This document shows positions 32,810-43,195 of a stretch of DNA of 64,000 bases, piece after piece. The position numbers and the translations under genes are program-made. A model generated the notes under the pieces. The model worked only from the letters and a program-made list of their open reading frames with translations. It was not told the DNA's origin and did no database searches. The DNA comes from Adiantum capillus-veneris (taxonomy: Eukaryota; Streptophyta; Polypodiopsida; Polypodiales; Pteridaceae): NCBI GenBank assembly GCA_014529385.2, contig CM043944.1, positions 65,982,895 to 66,046,894 on the forward strand. Direction: 5' to 3'. Position 1 is the first letter of the stretch. Each line of letters opens with the position of its first letter.

Positions 32810-32889
32810 ATCTCTCGTGTGTGAAAATTATCTCTCTCCATTCAATAAACTACCCAATTATCTACTTAGCTGCATCCTATTTCCTAGCA
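32157..32889 (+). repeat. 5' LTR of copia derivative A, with long (CT)n
   Basis: About 733 bp, ending CTAGCA. It contains a 70-base (CT)n tract at 32,739-32,808. The first bases (GGTAAG) differ from TGTAAAG of the 3' LTR, so the terminal TG has decayed. Confidence 0.85.
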
Positions 32890-32964
32890 ACTCGTAGGAG
32901 AGTGAGGTTTGTTCGTATAGCTAAATTTTTGCAAGGAAAGGATTCTTTGAATTGAGTGACAATA

Positions 32965-33387
32965 ATGGCGGAGGAAGGGAAGCTCAAGATTGAGAAGTTC
33001 AATGTAAATAACTACCAACACTAGAAGATGCAGATTGAAGACTACCTGTACCAGAAGGACCTTTATTTGCCACTATGTGATCTGACAGAGGCAAGCAAGG
33101 AGATTCTATGGCTTCACAGATTCTTAGAAGACCTTGGATTCAAACAAGACAATTGTGTCTTGTACAAAGATAGACAAAGTGCTATACATCTTGCAAAGAA
33201 CTTGGCTTTTCACTCAAGGAAAAAGAACATTGAGGTGCGATATCACTTCATACGCACTCTTTTGGAACAGGGACAACTAAAGCTAGGAAAGGTGCATACA
33301 AGTGAAAATCCTACATATATGTTTACAAAGGTTTTCAACAAGGAGGAGTTGAACTTTTGCTCATCTTCAATTGGCATTCAAGGATAA
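32965..33387 (+). pseudogene. Chimeric copia remnant: gag N-terminus joined to RNase H C-terminus
   Basis: The ATG at 32,965 gives KLKIEKFNVNNYQ, a stop (about 33,022), then MQIEDYLYQKDLYLPL, the N-terminus of Tnt1-type gag. At about 33,080 the frame passes directly into TEASKEILWLHRFLEDLG and [15 protein letters not shown], the C-terminal half of copia RNase H, ending in SSSIGIQG. The RNase H part matches the one at 45,295-45,732. Everything between (rest of gag, protease, integrase, RT) has been removed in frame. Only the gag-side stop closes the frame. Confidence 0.88.
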
Positions 33388-33447
33388 GAAGCAAGGATGG
33401 AAAGCAATCACAGGTTTGGTTTGGAGATCAATCTCCAAGTGGGAGAT

Positions 33448-34056
33448 TGTAAAGTATGGAGCCTGATTTACCCCTTGTAATTTTTTGTTTTAAAAACACA
33501 TATTTGTAAGGCCCTTGTTATGAGGAGAATCTATCGTGTGCGAGGAAAAATCACTTGCCAAAAACCAAAATTCTGCAATATTTCTTTGCGTTGAAATATA
33601 ATGGCCGGACGATGGGTGAAAAGTGGTCAAAAAATGGCCGATCACTGGCTGATGGCCTGTAGTCAATGGCCGATGGTCGATGGCCAAATTCAATGGCCGT
33701 GGATGATTTTGAATTGGACTTGTCTTCTCAAGGGTGGCCACACATGGGTGCATGGGAGAATTCAACTCGAACTTGTCTACACAAGGGTAGCTACACACGT
33801 CTGCCTCTCATGAGAGAGGGTAGCCCTTTTGGCCTATGGAAGGAAGCCTTCTCTACACACAAAAATGGATTGAATAGGTGAATCATTATGAAGTTGATGC
33901 AACAAGGTGGACAAGAGGTGGTGAGAGTGAAGCAAAGTGGGATCTCCAAAAGGATATAATCCCTTTGTAATCTACTTCTTGTTTTGAAGTACTAAAGCTA
34001 TTGAGTGACTGTTTTCCCATGGACGTAGCCCACATTGGGTAAATCACGTATATCGT

Positions 34057-34094
<38 letters not shown>

Positions 34095-34124
34095 AATCTC
34101 TCGTGTGTGAAAATTATCTCTCCC
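33448..34124 (+). repeat. 3' LTR of copia derivative A (truncated)
   Basis: Starts TGTAAAGTATGGAGCC right after the purine tract. The (CT)n is only about 30 bases here (34,060-34,088), against 70 in the 5' LTR. Homology stops near 34,124, within the ATTATCTCTC segment, so roughly 65 terminal bases are lost. Confidence 0.85.
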
Positions 34125-35410
34125 CAGGAAGACCTTCTAAGGAATTATATTTCTCTCTCTAGAATTTTATCTTGAAATGCACTTGCACTTAGTAAGTACA
34201 TTGAAAAGGACAAATAGACACTCTGAAAAGTGAGTCTAACTTTTTGTCAATTCTTGAAAACGGTCACTTTTTCATTAAATGCGTGTGTCTTTTCCATAAG
34301 GTAGGTGCATGTCATTCAACATGGCTTTCATCATCACTCAAACCAAAAAAAAAAAACAAAAATATTATCTAGTGTTAGAATTTGAAGATTTTGGCACCGC
34401 TAATGCATGTGGAATACCCAAAAACCTAAAAAATGGATGTCTACTTGCCCTTTTTCTGACACTTGGAGAAGGAGAAAAGACCAAAAAATCCCTAAAAATG
34501 GTTTTTTGCACTACAATGCATGAGGGGCATTTTCCCCTACCTCATGAAAATGACACATATATTTAATGAAAAGGTAATCACTTTCAAGGACCGTTGTTGG
34601 TTCATTGAATTAGTGGGCGACACCTTTTTCATATTTTTGCTAATATTCGCCTATTTTTCTATGTAATGTTGGCCCTTCTATTATCGTAGAAGCTCTTTTT
34701 TCTATCTCTTCAAAAAGACGCTCCAAAAGACCTCCAAAATTTCATGATGGGAGTGCTTTAGTGAGACATAGAAGGTGTTGTCATTGTTTGTGCATGCAGA
34801 GATAGAACATGTATGCTCCCTAGAGACACATATAGAGATGACAAACATGGAGTTCTGTGATATTCTCATGCTAGAGACTGATGACTTGGTGCCAAGATGC
34901 ATAGTTCCACCTATGGGTGATAGAGACATAGCCATCCTAACATCTAGAATGCACATGTACAGTTCCACCTATGGGTGAGAGAGACATAGCCATCTCAGTG
35001 TCGGCCGTGACACATACATACGCAATGAGAGTCCTCATGATGCACTCTATGTAGATATCACAAGGAAGGCTAGGACAGTTAGGTTTGTGTAGATTTTATC
35101 AATGTTTGTGTATCTGATGTAGGATATACTAGTGTCTAGGATGAACCTAGTTGCTATAGTGGGAGAAGTTGTATGGTGATTGACATTATCATGCTGCATA
35201 GTGGAGTTTTGCAGACCATACATAGTATTCTACAAGATTTATATGCAGGCTCTAATGTGGATATGCACGCTGGCTTTTCACTAGAGACCACATGACTACA
35301 TGTAGATCGATCGATCAAGCTACTGGGCATAGGTTGAGAGAGTCTCTCACTGATTTTCTTGTACGTAATAATAGTTTAGCTAGTAGGACCCACTTATCAT
35401 CACATTTTCC
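34125..35410. other. Degenerate retroelement DNA, no recognised gene
   Basis: No clear domain. A short direct duplication, TTCCACCTATGGGTGA followed by GAGACATAGCCATC, occurs at 34,906 and 34,962. The right end (about 35,290-35,410) may be decayed copia RNase H, since it leads into a purine tract. Confidence 0.35.
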
Positions 35411-35625
35411 TTTGAGTGGGAGATTGTTGGGGTAAAGGCCACTTTTCCTTGCCGCCCAATTGCCTAGGCTATGGGAACCCACCCAATGAGCATGACCTTA
35501 TTCTTGTACATTAACCAAGAATAAGGATCTCCTCACTTTAAGGCTAACTCTAACCACAGACCTTGCACTCCGTCTCCTTCTTCCCCTTCTTGTACGCATT
35601 GCATGCATTCCGTACTGCACAACAA
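35411..35625 (+). repeat. Polypurine tract and probable 3' LTR of a copia-like relic
   Basis: TTTGAGTGGGAGA (35,411-35,423) is a typical copia polypurine tract, followed by TGTTGGGG at 35,425, a typical LTR start. The sequence up to about 35,625 (ending near GTACTGCACAACA) has LTR-like features but no partner in the window. Confidence 0.55.
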
Positions 35626-35639
35626 TGTTTAATGCCAAA

Positions 35640-35960
35640 AAAAATACTTGCATGGTTTCCAAATATAAGAGCTACATTTGAGAGTCATTTCGTGGACTTG
35701 TTTGAACCCTTTGGATGGAATAAAATATTGGCTACTTTAGAGGTGTGTGTGAATGAGATAACGTCCCAAAAAAAATGTGATGAGGAAGATTTTGATATAA
35801 TGCCCTTTGAGGGGTGAATGATATCTTGGAACCAGAGTTGGAATTGGGGAGGCTAAAAAACAAACATTAATTGATCACAACCACATAGTGGATGAGGTTT
35901 CCTTTCGAGATATAAGTGATGAAATTGATGATGAGTTCAAATATTGGTGAGATGATGATC
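35640..35960 (+). pseudogene. Gypsy spacer fragment (post-protease region)
   Basis: HFVDLFEPFGWNKILATLEV followed by CVNEITSQKKCDEEDFDI (about 35,688-35,810) matches the gypsy spacer seen at 43.76 kb (HLFELFEWTQILATMDVCVN) and 12.8 kb. HIVDEVSFRDISDEIDDEF lies just downstream in another frame. Third copy of this region in the window, from a more distant family member. Confidence 0.65.
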
Positions 35961-36500
35961 TCTATATTGATAGTGATGGAGCAAAAGACTCCACACTCAC
36001 ACACCCAGACAACTCGACAAAACAAAATGAATTTAATTAAATTCCACCCCACACATGCAACCACTCAAGAGATCATTGCAAACTCTCCCCACAATCCCTA
36101 TTTAAACTCCAACACCTCGACCTACAAGCCATTGCATGCCTGCAGACACTACAAGGTGAGTCGAGTTGATCAACACTTGAAATATCATACAGTTCCTTTC
36201 AAAGGTAGTCATGGAAGTACCATGACAGTAAAGAGGCTCTTTAGGTACTCTGGATCTTTGAAAGAGTCTACAATAACTCACAACGGTAGTCTTGAAAGTA
36301 CCTTAGAGTTCTTTTCAAAGGTAGTCATGGAAGTACCATGATAGTAATGAGGTGCTCTAGGTACTTTGGAGGTAAAAAAAATCATTGAATACCTCATAGA
36401 GTGATGGGTTTTATTTTGAAAAAAGTCTGAGCCTGTGATGGGTTGTATTTTTTCTTACACAGGGTGAGCTTTACAGGAGGTTCTAAATACTCAGATGTTT
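35961..36500. other. Unassigned stretch with a short direct repeat
   Basis: The words CTTTTCAAAGGTAGTCATGG and AAGTACCATGA occur twice (about 36,195-36,230 and 36,311-36,346). A plus-strand reading (35,916-36,341) is open but has no recognisable domain. Confidence 0.35.
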
Positions 36501-36507
36501 TGAGGGA

Positions 36508-36995
36508 TTGAAACCTTGGTGTTTTCGTAAGTTGAAGGACTGTTACACATGCTACTGTAGTGCTCATATTCAGATGATATATCTCAAGGAAGCATTCAAC
36601 CACATGAGACACAGTAAGACAAGCATGCACGGCGATGGGTGTGGTTGCATGTGTACTATATGCTTGCCAAAAGAGGATCCAAGTAAGTGTGAAGCTGCCA
36701 CGTACACATACACTAGTGTAATCACATTGGTTGAAAGTGTGTTATGTGAAAAATCATGGACTCCGCATTTCATAAGTTTCCTTGCTTGAAGGGAGAATGT
36801 CCTCAATGTGGGTCGAAGAGATTAATGCTTTGTCCAAACAAAACACTTGAAAGTGCAGCCCAAATTTCTATTAAGGTGTTTGAAGACGTTGCCTCAACCC
36901 ATTCTCAAGGCAAGAAGCGCAAGGATGTTCTGGTGAAGGAAATGGGATGCCTTTTTACACCAATTTTGACTATTTTTTTACTTTTCTGGACTTGA
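36508..36995 (+). pseudogene. Cys-rich relic, possibly from a transposase-type protein
   Basis: Two overlapping plus-strand frames. The first has GDGCGCMCTICLPKEDPSKC and ends CEKSWTPHFISFLA. The second (shifted by one near 36,780) has CLKGECPQCGSKRLMLCP and a Lys-rich tail. A CxC-CxxC cluster followed about 60 residues later by CLxGxCxxCG is a pattern I associate with zinc-binding parts of transposon-encoded proteins, but the family is not certain. A frameshift separates the two halves. Confidence 0.4.
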
Positions 36996-37070
36996 CCAGT
37001 TTAGACCAATTTATATTTTGACTATTTTTATACTTTTCTGGACCTAGTTTTGACCAGTTTAGACCCCTCG
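36955..37070. repeat. Tandem duplication, ~55 bp
   Basis: TTTTGACTATTTTT(T)TACTTTTCTGGAC...TTGACCAGTTTAGACC occurs twice in a row, immediately after the Cys-rich relic. Confidence 0.8.
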
Positions 37071-37460
37071 CAGGCATTTTGCGCGGGAAAAATACTAAAC
37101 GGACTCCAAAATTCATCAAATTTTGCATTCTTGGTCCTTGATACCTAAAAATCATTTCCACATGCCCAAATTCCAGTCTTTGAGGACGGTTCGCGCACCA
37201 CTGCATATCAGGCACCACAGATAGACAATTACCGCATGTGTCAAACTTCTGAGCGGTCGAGGGTGCCCGCATATCCCACTTCCATTATTTACATTATAGA
37301 AAGATAAAAAACATTCCCTAGAACCAAAAGAAACCACTTGGGACCACATCCAAGGCTTTGATACCTTGTCCAGATAGGTGCGTGCGCCCGATCGGCACGC
37401 AACATGACTATTTGACATATATACATCGTTCGTCATACTTGAAACTAAATATCACATTAG
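37071..37460. other. No recognised feature
   Basis: Open minus-strand frames here (37,436-37,152) show no domain or family signature. Confidence 0.3.
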
Positions 37461-37463
37461 AAA

Positions 37464-38160
37464 ATGTTCCAAATTCATGTAAACACCTCTTTATATACAC
37501 ATTTTCATGCATATATACACTACTATGTACATAGAAAAAAGTGGTTTATCATCATTGCCCAACCCCAGGTTGAGCATTTATGCTCAACACTCACACCAAA
37601 CAGTGACATAAGCCTTCAAAAGTGGTTGCATACCTTCTCCTGGATCATATGGAAACTCATCCATGTGCATAGAGACAACTACATGCCCAAGAAATTCACC
37701 CCTATCAAAGATAAAAGCATCCTTTTTTTGGCCAAAATGAGACCGCCCACCTAGATCCCAAGCATGATATGGATCACCTTGAAGGTTGCTACATGCCATC
37801 TCACACCATAAGCTATCACAATCACTCAGAACCATAGATGCCTCAAAATGAATCTCATGACGCGAGCCCATCCCATCAATAATCATAAACCTCACATCAT
37901 CTCATTGATGAAAAAGTTTCTCTTCATTTCCATGCCCAAGAGACCATCAGTCCAAGCATTAACAACTCCACTCCAAAACTAAAAACGCTATCACCAGCAT
38001 CCTCTTCTTCTATAGAAGGCATATTCCACTTGAAAAGATGGAAGCATGCATACAAAGCCACATAGCACATCATAACCAATTCTTCATTATGAAAACCCAC
38101 ACCAAGGATCACTAATTGCCAATCAAGATCTTTGTGGATAAAAGGATATGGCCCATCCAT
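37464..38160 (-). pseudogene. Downstream part of a minus-strand retroelement accessory region
   Basis: Minus-strand readings 38,160-37,924 (MDGPYPFIHKDLDWQLVILG, YVALYACFHLFKWNMPSIEE) and 37,895-37,584 (DPYHAWDLGGRSHFGQ, FIFDRGEFLGHVVVSMHMDE) continue from the frame ending at 38,164. Composition, aromatic and acidic, resembles the plus-strand region at 41,520-41,855 (MHGPWKLTYMPYDLGCFHGY). No known domain. They look like C-terminal parts of the accessory protein of this retroelement group. Confidence 0.45.
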
Positions 38161-38163
38161 ACA

Positions 38164-39255
38164 TCAAAGAATGTGCAATGAATCCATCAGATCATTGTGC
38201 AAGTAAAAGATCACTCTAAGTTCCTTTTCTATCGCATCCTCAAGAAATTCATACTTAACAACCAGAGGGCATGTATCATCACAGACATCCCTTGGAGATG
38301 GCACTAGCATCAAATCCTTGCACACATAAAACTCATTCTTATCACCTTCATGGAGAAATACCTTTGCATCACAACCACTAGAGAGTTTCCCAACCCCTAG
38401 CTCTGGTAAAGCACATGTACCCAAGGTCCAATTAGCCATCATGGCATCACTCTCTTCTATGTCATCCTCATATAATGTGGAAACCCCACAACCATAGCCC
38501 ATTAGCTCATCATCAACGCAAACATCCATGACTTGTTTCTGCAAAGCCCCTTCCCAAAACATACATTGCTCTTTGTGCAAGGCTACCATATCCTTCATAG
38601 GATCTTGCAACTCTATGTCATCATTGCATACATCGCTACACCAACTCTCATCAGAATCAGATGTACCCCCATCATATGCTGCCTCATACTTGTTGATTTC
38701 ACTCTCCTCATCTTCATTTTCCATGCTAGCAAGAAAACTTTCACATTCATTTATTGTTTCCTTAGCACCCTCCACCATAGGCACGTGTATGGCTTCCACA
38801 ATTGCTTTACTTGCTTCATTCATATTTGCTGGAAGCATATAGTCATTTGCACAAGTCTCCAAATTGTTACCCTTCCCAACATGAGCATCAACAACTGTGA
38901 CTTTATGCACATAAAGGTCATCTACACTATCCATACCAGGTATTGACAAAGGGAACTTCATGCATGTAGCAACACACAACTTTATCTCTTTTCTTAGTGC
39001 TATCTTCAATGGTTTACACATGGATTTGGGCTCTTTCTCTTGAAATTTCATTCTAAAAATTGGCCGCAACAAACTCGTGAATACATGTATTCTTTGGCTA
39101 TTGGTAAAAACAGAATAAAATTCCTCTTTAGACGTGGTTGCCACATGCAATAGAGCATCTTTATAAACTCTCCAAGAATCATCAAATCTTGAACAAAATT
39201 TTGCAACTGACTCATGCTCTTGCATAAACAAACTAGTGGGCATATTCCCATGCAT
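38164..39255 (-). CDS. Gag-like protein with acidic C-terminal region, 363 aa, retroelement relic
   Basis: The longest uninterrupted frame in the window (ATG 39,255, stop at 38,164). The N-terminus, SLFMQEHESVAKFCSRFDDS through FTSLLRPIFRMKFQEKE, resembles the RFxxxxR-type helices of retrotransposon gag. The rest is acidic (ENEDEESEINKYEAAYDGGT and a Cys/Asp-rich segment) without known domain. The acidic region is comparable in style to the plus-strand readings at 40.4-41.9 kb. The ATG may not be the true start, since gag-like sequence continues upstream. No pol follows on this strand, so the element is a fragment. Whether the protein is made is unknown. Confidence 0.5.
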   Translation of the reverse strand: MHGNMPTSLFMQEHESVAKFCSRFDDSWRVYKDALLHVATTSKEEFYSVFTNSQRIHVFTSLLRPIFRMKFQEKEPKSMCKPLKIALRKEIKLCVATCMKFPLSIPGMDSVDDLYVHKVTVVDAHVGKGNNLETCANDYMLPANMNEASKAIVEAIHVPMVEGAKETINECESFLASMENEDEESEINKYEAAYDGGTSDSDESWCSDVCNDDIELQDPMKDMVALHKEQCMFWEGALQKQVMDVCVDDELMGYGCGVSTLYEDDIEESDAMMANWTLGTCALPELGVGKLSSGCDAKVFLHEGDKNEFYVCKDLMLVPSPRDVCDDTCPLVVKYEFLEDAIEKELRVIFYLHNDLMDSLHIL

Positions 39256-39440
39256 CTTGGTGAGGAATCACCTTCTTGAACAGCTTCAAAAAGAATCTCT
39301 TAAACCAATCCCAATTCAATTTGTCATCATGTTACAAGCCCTCAAACGATTATCTTGCATTACCTTTGACCACCAGATTGATGCCTGCAAGCTTTTGCGC
39401 CTCACTTGGAACTGCACGATGTCGGAGGATATGTGCTTGA

Positions 39441-39670
39441 AACGTGAGCTGAAAAGGTGTCGGGCCTCTGACTGTGAGAGGTGTGACAGAGAATAGGAAC
39501 AAAAGGTGCAAATGGTTATGGAAATCACTGTAAACTTCAATTAGTCAATTCAAGCTTCAAGTACAACTTAATCCTTAGCCAAGGAGGGTTGTTAGCCATT
39601 TGCACCTATTGTTCCTATTCTCTTTTAGACCTCGCACAGTTAGAGGCCCGGTTCCTTCTCGTCTCACGTT
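39441..39670. repeat. Inverted repeat joining two head-to-head retroelement leaders
   Basis: 39,441-39,515 (ACGTGAGCTG ... GGTGCAAATGG) is matched in reverse complement by 39,593-39,670 (CCATTTGCACC ... TCTCACGT) at roughly 85% identity over about 75 bases, with a 77-base spacer. A gag-like frame runs away on each side: minus strand from 39,255, plus strand from 39,742. Confidence 0.85.
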
Positions 39671-39741
39671 TCAAACAGATATCCCTCAACATACGTGGTG
39701 AACCCGATGTGAAACGAACCGGGGTGGGAGGTAAAGATGGA

Positions 39742-40085
39742 GAATTTGGAGCAGATGATGAAGTTGATTGAAGAATTAAGTGCAAATGGATTTTATGATA
39801 AGTCAACAGCTCCAAATTTTTTAAAGATTCTTCAATTGGTTCAAGGATACTTGAAATGGAGACTGTAAAGAAGAAAAATCAAATGGATGAAGCTTTAGAT
39901 AGTATCCAATGAAAGACGAGTCTTCAATGGATATGATCCAGAAGGTTACGTGGAGTGTTATGATTTGGAAACCAGGTTAAGAGGGATACCAGAAGAGTTA
40001 ATTATCAGATCTTTTGAGCAATTAGTGAGTTCCAATTTGAAGGAGCAGATTCAAGAGGTTACCAAATCCTACAACAACGACTGAG
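39742..40085 (+). pseudogene. Gag N-terminal relic of plus-strand gypsy
   Basis: An ATG near 39,738 gives MENLEQMMKLIEELSANGFY, then, after a stop and shift, FNGYDPEGYVECYDLETRLR (about 39,929) and GIPEELIIRSFEQLVSSNLK (to 40,060). The RLRGIPEExxxxSF pattern is a hallmark of gypsy gag. Three breaks in 350 bases. Confidence 0.65.
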
Positions 40086-41870
40086 AATACTTCAAAGTTA
40101 AACTATTGTACAAGTAAGCTATGAGCATTATGCAAGCTATCAAGAACAAAGTCCAAGCCTACCAAACTACACAGATATTCAAGGACAAGCACAATCAAAA
40201 TTAGAAGTTGTGATTAATGAGTGTATTGTACAAGATGCTACCTTCTTACACGCTAATGATGAAGATATAGTTGAATCTGTGTATGAAAGCTGGGTTTAGC
40301 AGATGCCTTGCATGAATTAGAAGTCTTTGAGGGTGAGGCTCTATAGCCTCAAGATACACAGGGGCAATTTTGCAAAGAACATATACATGCAGTACAGGAG
40401 GACAAGAAATTAGGGGATGAAAACAATGAATTGGCTAAAGCTCAAGAAGAAATTGTGCAGGTGAATGAGTGCAACCATATTCAAGTAGACATGCATGAAG
40501 ATTCGGTTTCAATTGATACTTTTGCTACTAACTCAAAATTAGAGCAAAATGTTTTTGGTACTAATTCTACCATAGAGTTGATTGATGATACAGATGCTAT
40601 AGGTCAAAGAAAGGCAGCAATTGAGAGCAGTAGGACCATGGATTTGGGTATAACAAATTTGCCGAATTTGAATATACCAGATTTTGAGGACTTGGTTAAG
40701 CAAGAGTATGTCTTTGAAGATCTGTAAAATGTTGATTTAGAGGGATTGCAAACTCCTTCATTGACAAGTTGCTGTGAAGCCAAGCTACCAAAGGGGAAAA
40801 CTGATCTTGAATGTGATGATGATGATTTGGATGGGGTGCAGACTTCTTCTTTAGCAAGTTTCTGTAGAATTTATGACACAGGGCTCACACTATGGCAGAA
40901 TGATCATGAACTTGGTGATGTTGATTCAGATGGGGTGCATAGTGAAGTGCAATCTCTTGGTGTTGAATATGATTGGTTTCATTGTGCCGATGATACAGAC
41001 AGGGCAGTAGATGAAATTTTCAATGTGCAGGCTAAACTTTGTGCTATAGAAGTGTAAGGATGTTTAGATGAGGGTGAAAGACTTGAAGAAAAATTTACAA
41101 ATAGATGTGTTTAGTATGCATGTCATATGTGGAAGCCTTAGTTTACACGAGCCTGAGATGTGCAGGGATGGAGGAACCTTCTAAAGAACTGGACCTAGAT
41201 CTTATGTGATTATTGGATGAATCTTTGGAAGGATTCTCAAATACAAATGCTAAGAATATCAATCAATCTAGATTAATGCATGAGAAAGTTTGTTCAGATG
41301 CTGTTGATGATGGCCTTATGTAGTTATTGGATGATTCTCTACTTGATTTTAAACCTCTACAAGATAGAGAATTATTTTATGATGCATGTTGCGAGCCTAA
41401 TGAAGAAAGATTTCCAAGAGACTTAATGTATTTGGATATGCTTGATTGGGATTCCAATACTAGTAAGATTGAAGGTGCACTGCCAATGCTTTTACCTATG
41501 ATTGATGATCGATAACTAGATGAGCCATTTGCAGAGGGGATATGGCAAATATATAATGCTATCTCATGCTATCTGGGATCTGATGTTACCCTATGATGTA
41601 GGGGATTTTGAGCTAGCTTTTGATCCAGGAGGTGACATATATATGCATGGTCCATGGAAATTGACCTATATGCCATATGATCTAGGCTGTTTTCATGGTT
41701 ATTTGTGGGTTAATTTATGTTTATGCTCTTCTGATTGGAAATTCTTGTATTTTCCCTATGAGGATGGTTCCAATTTATTTAAAGGAATGCTCACAATGGG
41801 GCAAATGATTGTTTTTCTGTTTGATCCCCGGGGCTACTTAAGTGCAAGTTGCTGATTTGAAGAGTACTAG
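40086..41870 (+). pseudogene. Acidic accessory region of the plus-strand gypsy
   Basis: A series of open segments separated by single stops: 40,431-40,727 (MAKAQEEIVQVNECNHIQVD, ending FEDLVKQEYVFEDL), 40,746-41,057 (Asp-rich, LTSCCEAKLPKG, LASFCRIYDTG), 41,327-41,515 and 41,520-41,855 (MHGPWKLTYMPYDLGCFHGY). The first two repeat a V/LQTxSLxSxC theme. No known domain. Position between gag and zinc knuckle suggests an insertion peculiar to this family. A similar acidic protein exists on the opposite strand at 38.2-39.3 kb. Confidence 0.5.
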
Positions 41871-41982
41871 TTATCTGTTGTAGCAGGTTGCATGGCACAA
41901 GGTTTTGGTTTCTAGATTATGCTAAGTTAGCAAAAGTTTTGGTTAGGCGTTCAATAAGATCATCAAGCCAGTTGAAGCTTTT

Positions 41983-42426
41983 TGTATGCAATGTTGCATA
42001 AAAGGAGGACAATTCCCTAAAGATTGTCCGAAAAATCCAGTAGTGAACGTAGTCCAAGTGATACCTAGTAGCTCATATGAGAGTGAACCTATTGTTCCAA
42101 TCAAGGTAATCACCAGAGGCCATGCTAAGAAAAAGAAGCATAACTCCTTTGATGATTCAGAGAATAGTAAAAGTTCCTCTCAAAAGACCAAAAAAAGCAG
42201 AAGCAAAAGATATGAGATAAGAAAACAGAAACAAAGGACTGAAATCAAGGAGAAAGCAAAGAAACTATTCCAGGAAAAAGTGAAAGAAATTAGAAGTGAA
42301 ATCAAGGAAACCACCGTGACATCTAGAGGATCAATTTTGGTAAAAAAAAATTTTGAGCCAATCAATGCAGCCTTGGAAGCTTACCAAGCGGGACTTAAAG
42401 CATGCCAAAACATGGAAAACAAATGA
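41983..42426 (+). pseudogene. Gypsy zinc knuckle and basic spacer
   Basis: CMQCCIKGGQFPKDCPKNPV has the CX2CX5xX4C spacing of the minus-strand relative (CRECGCKSGHFLEDC), but His is replaced by Gln, which would spoil zinc binding. A very Lys/Arg/Glu-rich segment (KSRSKRYEIRKQKQRTEIKE) follows, predicted helical or coiled coil. The stop at 42,424 interrupts the frame, which continues at 42,448. Confidence 0.75.
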
Positions 42427-42447
42427 AAAAACCATCCTTCTCCAGAT

Positions 42448-43178
42448 ATGGAAGTAGCTAAGCTTGAAGCTTATCAAAATCTGGTAAGAATTACTCTAAA
42501 GATGCTGGAAAAACAAAAATCCAAGCTCGAGAGTATAGCAAACCCTGAGGAGCTTGTGGAAGAAACAGGTAAAGAAAAATCCAAAGTGGTGGTAGAACCC
42601 CACCTTGAAACTAAAGAACCAGAACTCATAGTGCCGGACACTGAAGATGCCTTAGATGTAATTTCATTCGTAGAAGAAGACTCGCCAGGACACTTATGGG
42701 AAAAAGTTAGAGAGATTAATGATGGGAGCCTAACTGAACTCAACTCCTATAGAGGAAGTGTGGTTAGACAATTTACCTCGTGATATGGACATGGATGTAC
42801 AATCCTTGTATGGGGATTGCGGCTATGAAGCTTCAGGAATGTCTAAATTAATGACTCTGAAAACACTACCCTCTTTCTTGGGAGATAAAGAAGATGAATC
42901 CATAGTGTGTAAAACCACTCAAGTAAAAAGAGCGGAATAGACCCGAGGTAGACAACATCCATTCAATCATGTCTACAATCATTGAATGCACTCTTACTTT
43001 AGGAGAACTATTAAAAATCAGATCATATTTATGGAATGATCTACAAAAAACTCTAGAGAAGGTGGGGATAACAGGGCTGATCGCAACAAATTTGGGAAAA
43101 TTGAAACACGAATTGGATAACAAAGAGATTCGATTTGTTCCAGTGAACAAAGTTAGAGAATACTACGAAGGGGAATAA
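42448..43178 (+). pseudogene. Gypsy spacer between zinc knuckle and protease
   Basis: MEVAKLEAYQNLVRITLKML continues as a helical, charged segment, then SPGHLWEKVREINDGSLTEL (about 42,690-42,745), which equals PNHLWERLKDAKDGSLTL in the other copy. A frame change near 42,750 and stops near 42,940 break it. NKVREYYEGE (43,150) just upstream of the protease also matches the minus-strand copy (NKVGDYYEGN). No enzyme motif. Confidence 0.65.
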
Positions 43179-43195
43179 GGAAACACAACCCTTCA

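Larger units (their letters stand above)
32157..34124 (+). mobile_element. Copia deletion derivative A (gag start fused to RNase H)
   Basis: 5' LTR (32,157-32,889), a 423-bp coding remnant, purine tract CAAGTGGGAGA (33,437-33,447) and a 3' LTR (33,448-34,124, truncated at its right end). Internal pol is missing apart from RNase H. The LTRs start with AAGTATGGAGCCTGATTTAC and are the same family as the LTR of derivative B at 44.4-46.8 kb (opposite strand). Confidence 0.88.

Noticed and set aside
38528-38946. Plus-strand frames of 104-137 codons
   Set aside because: Shadows of the longer minus-strand gag-like frame at 38,164-39,255.
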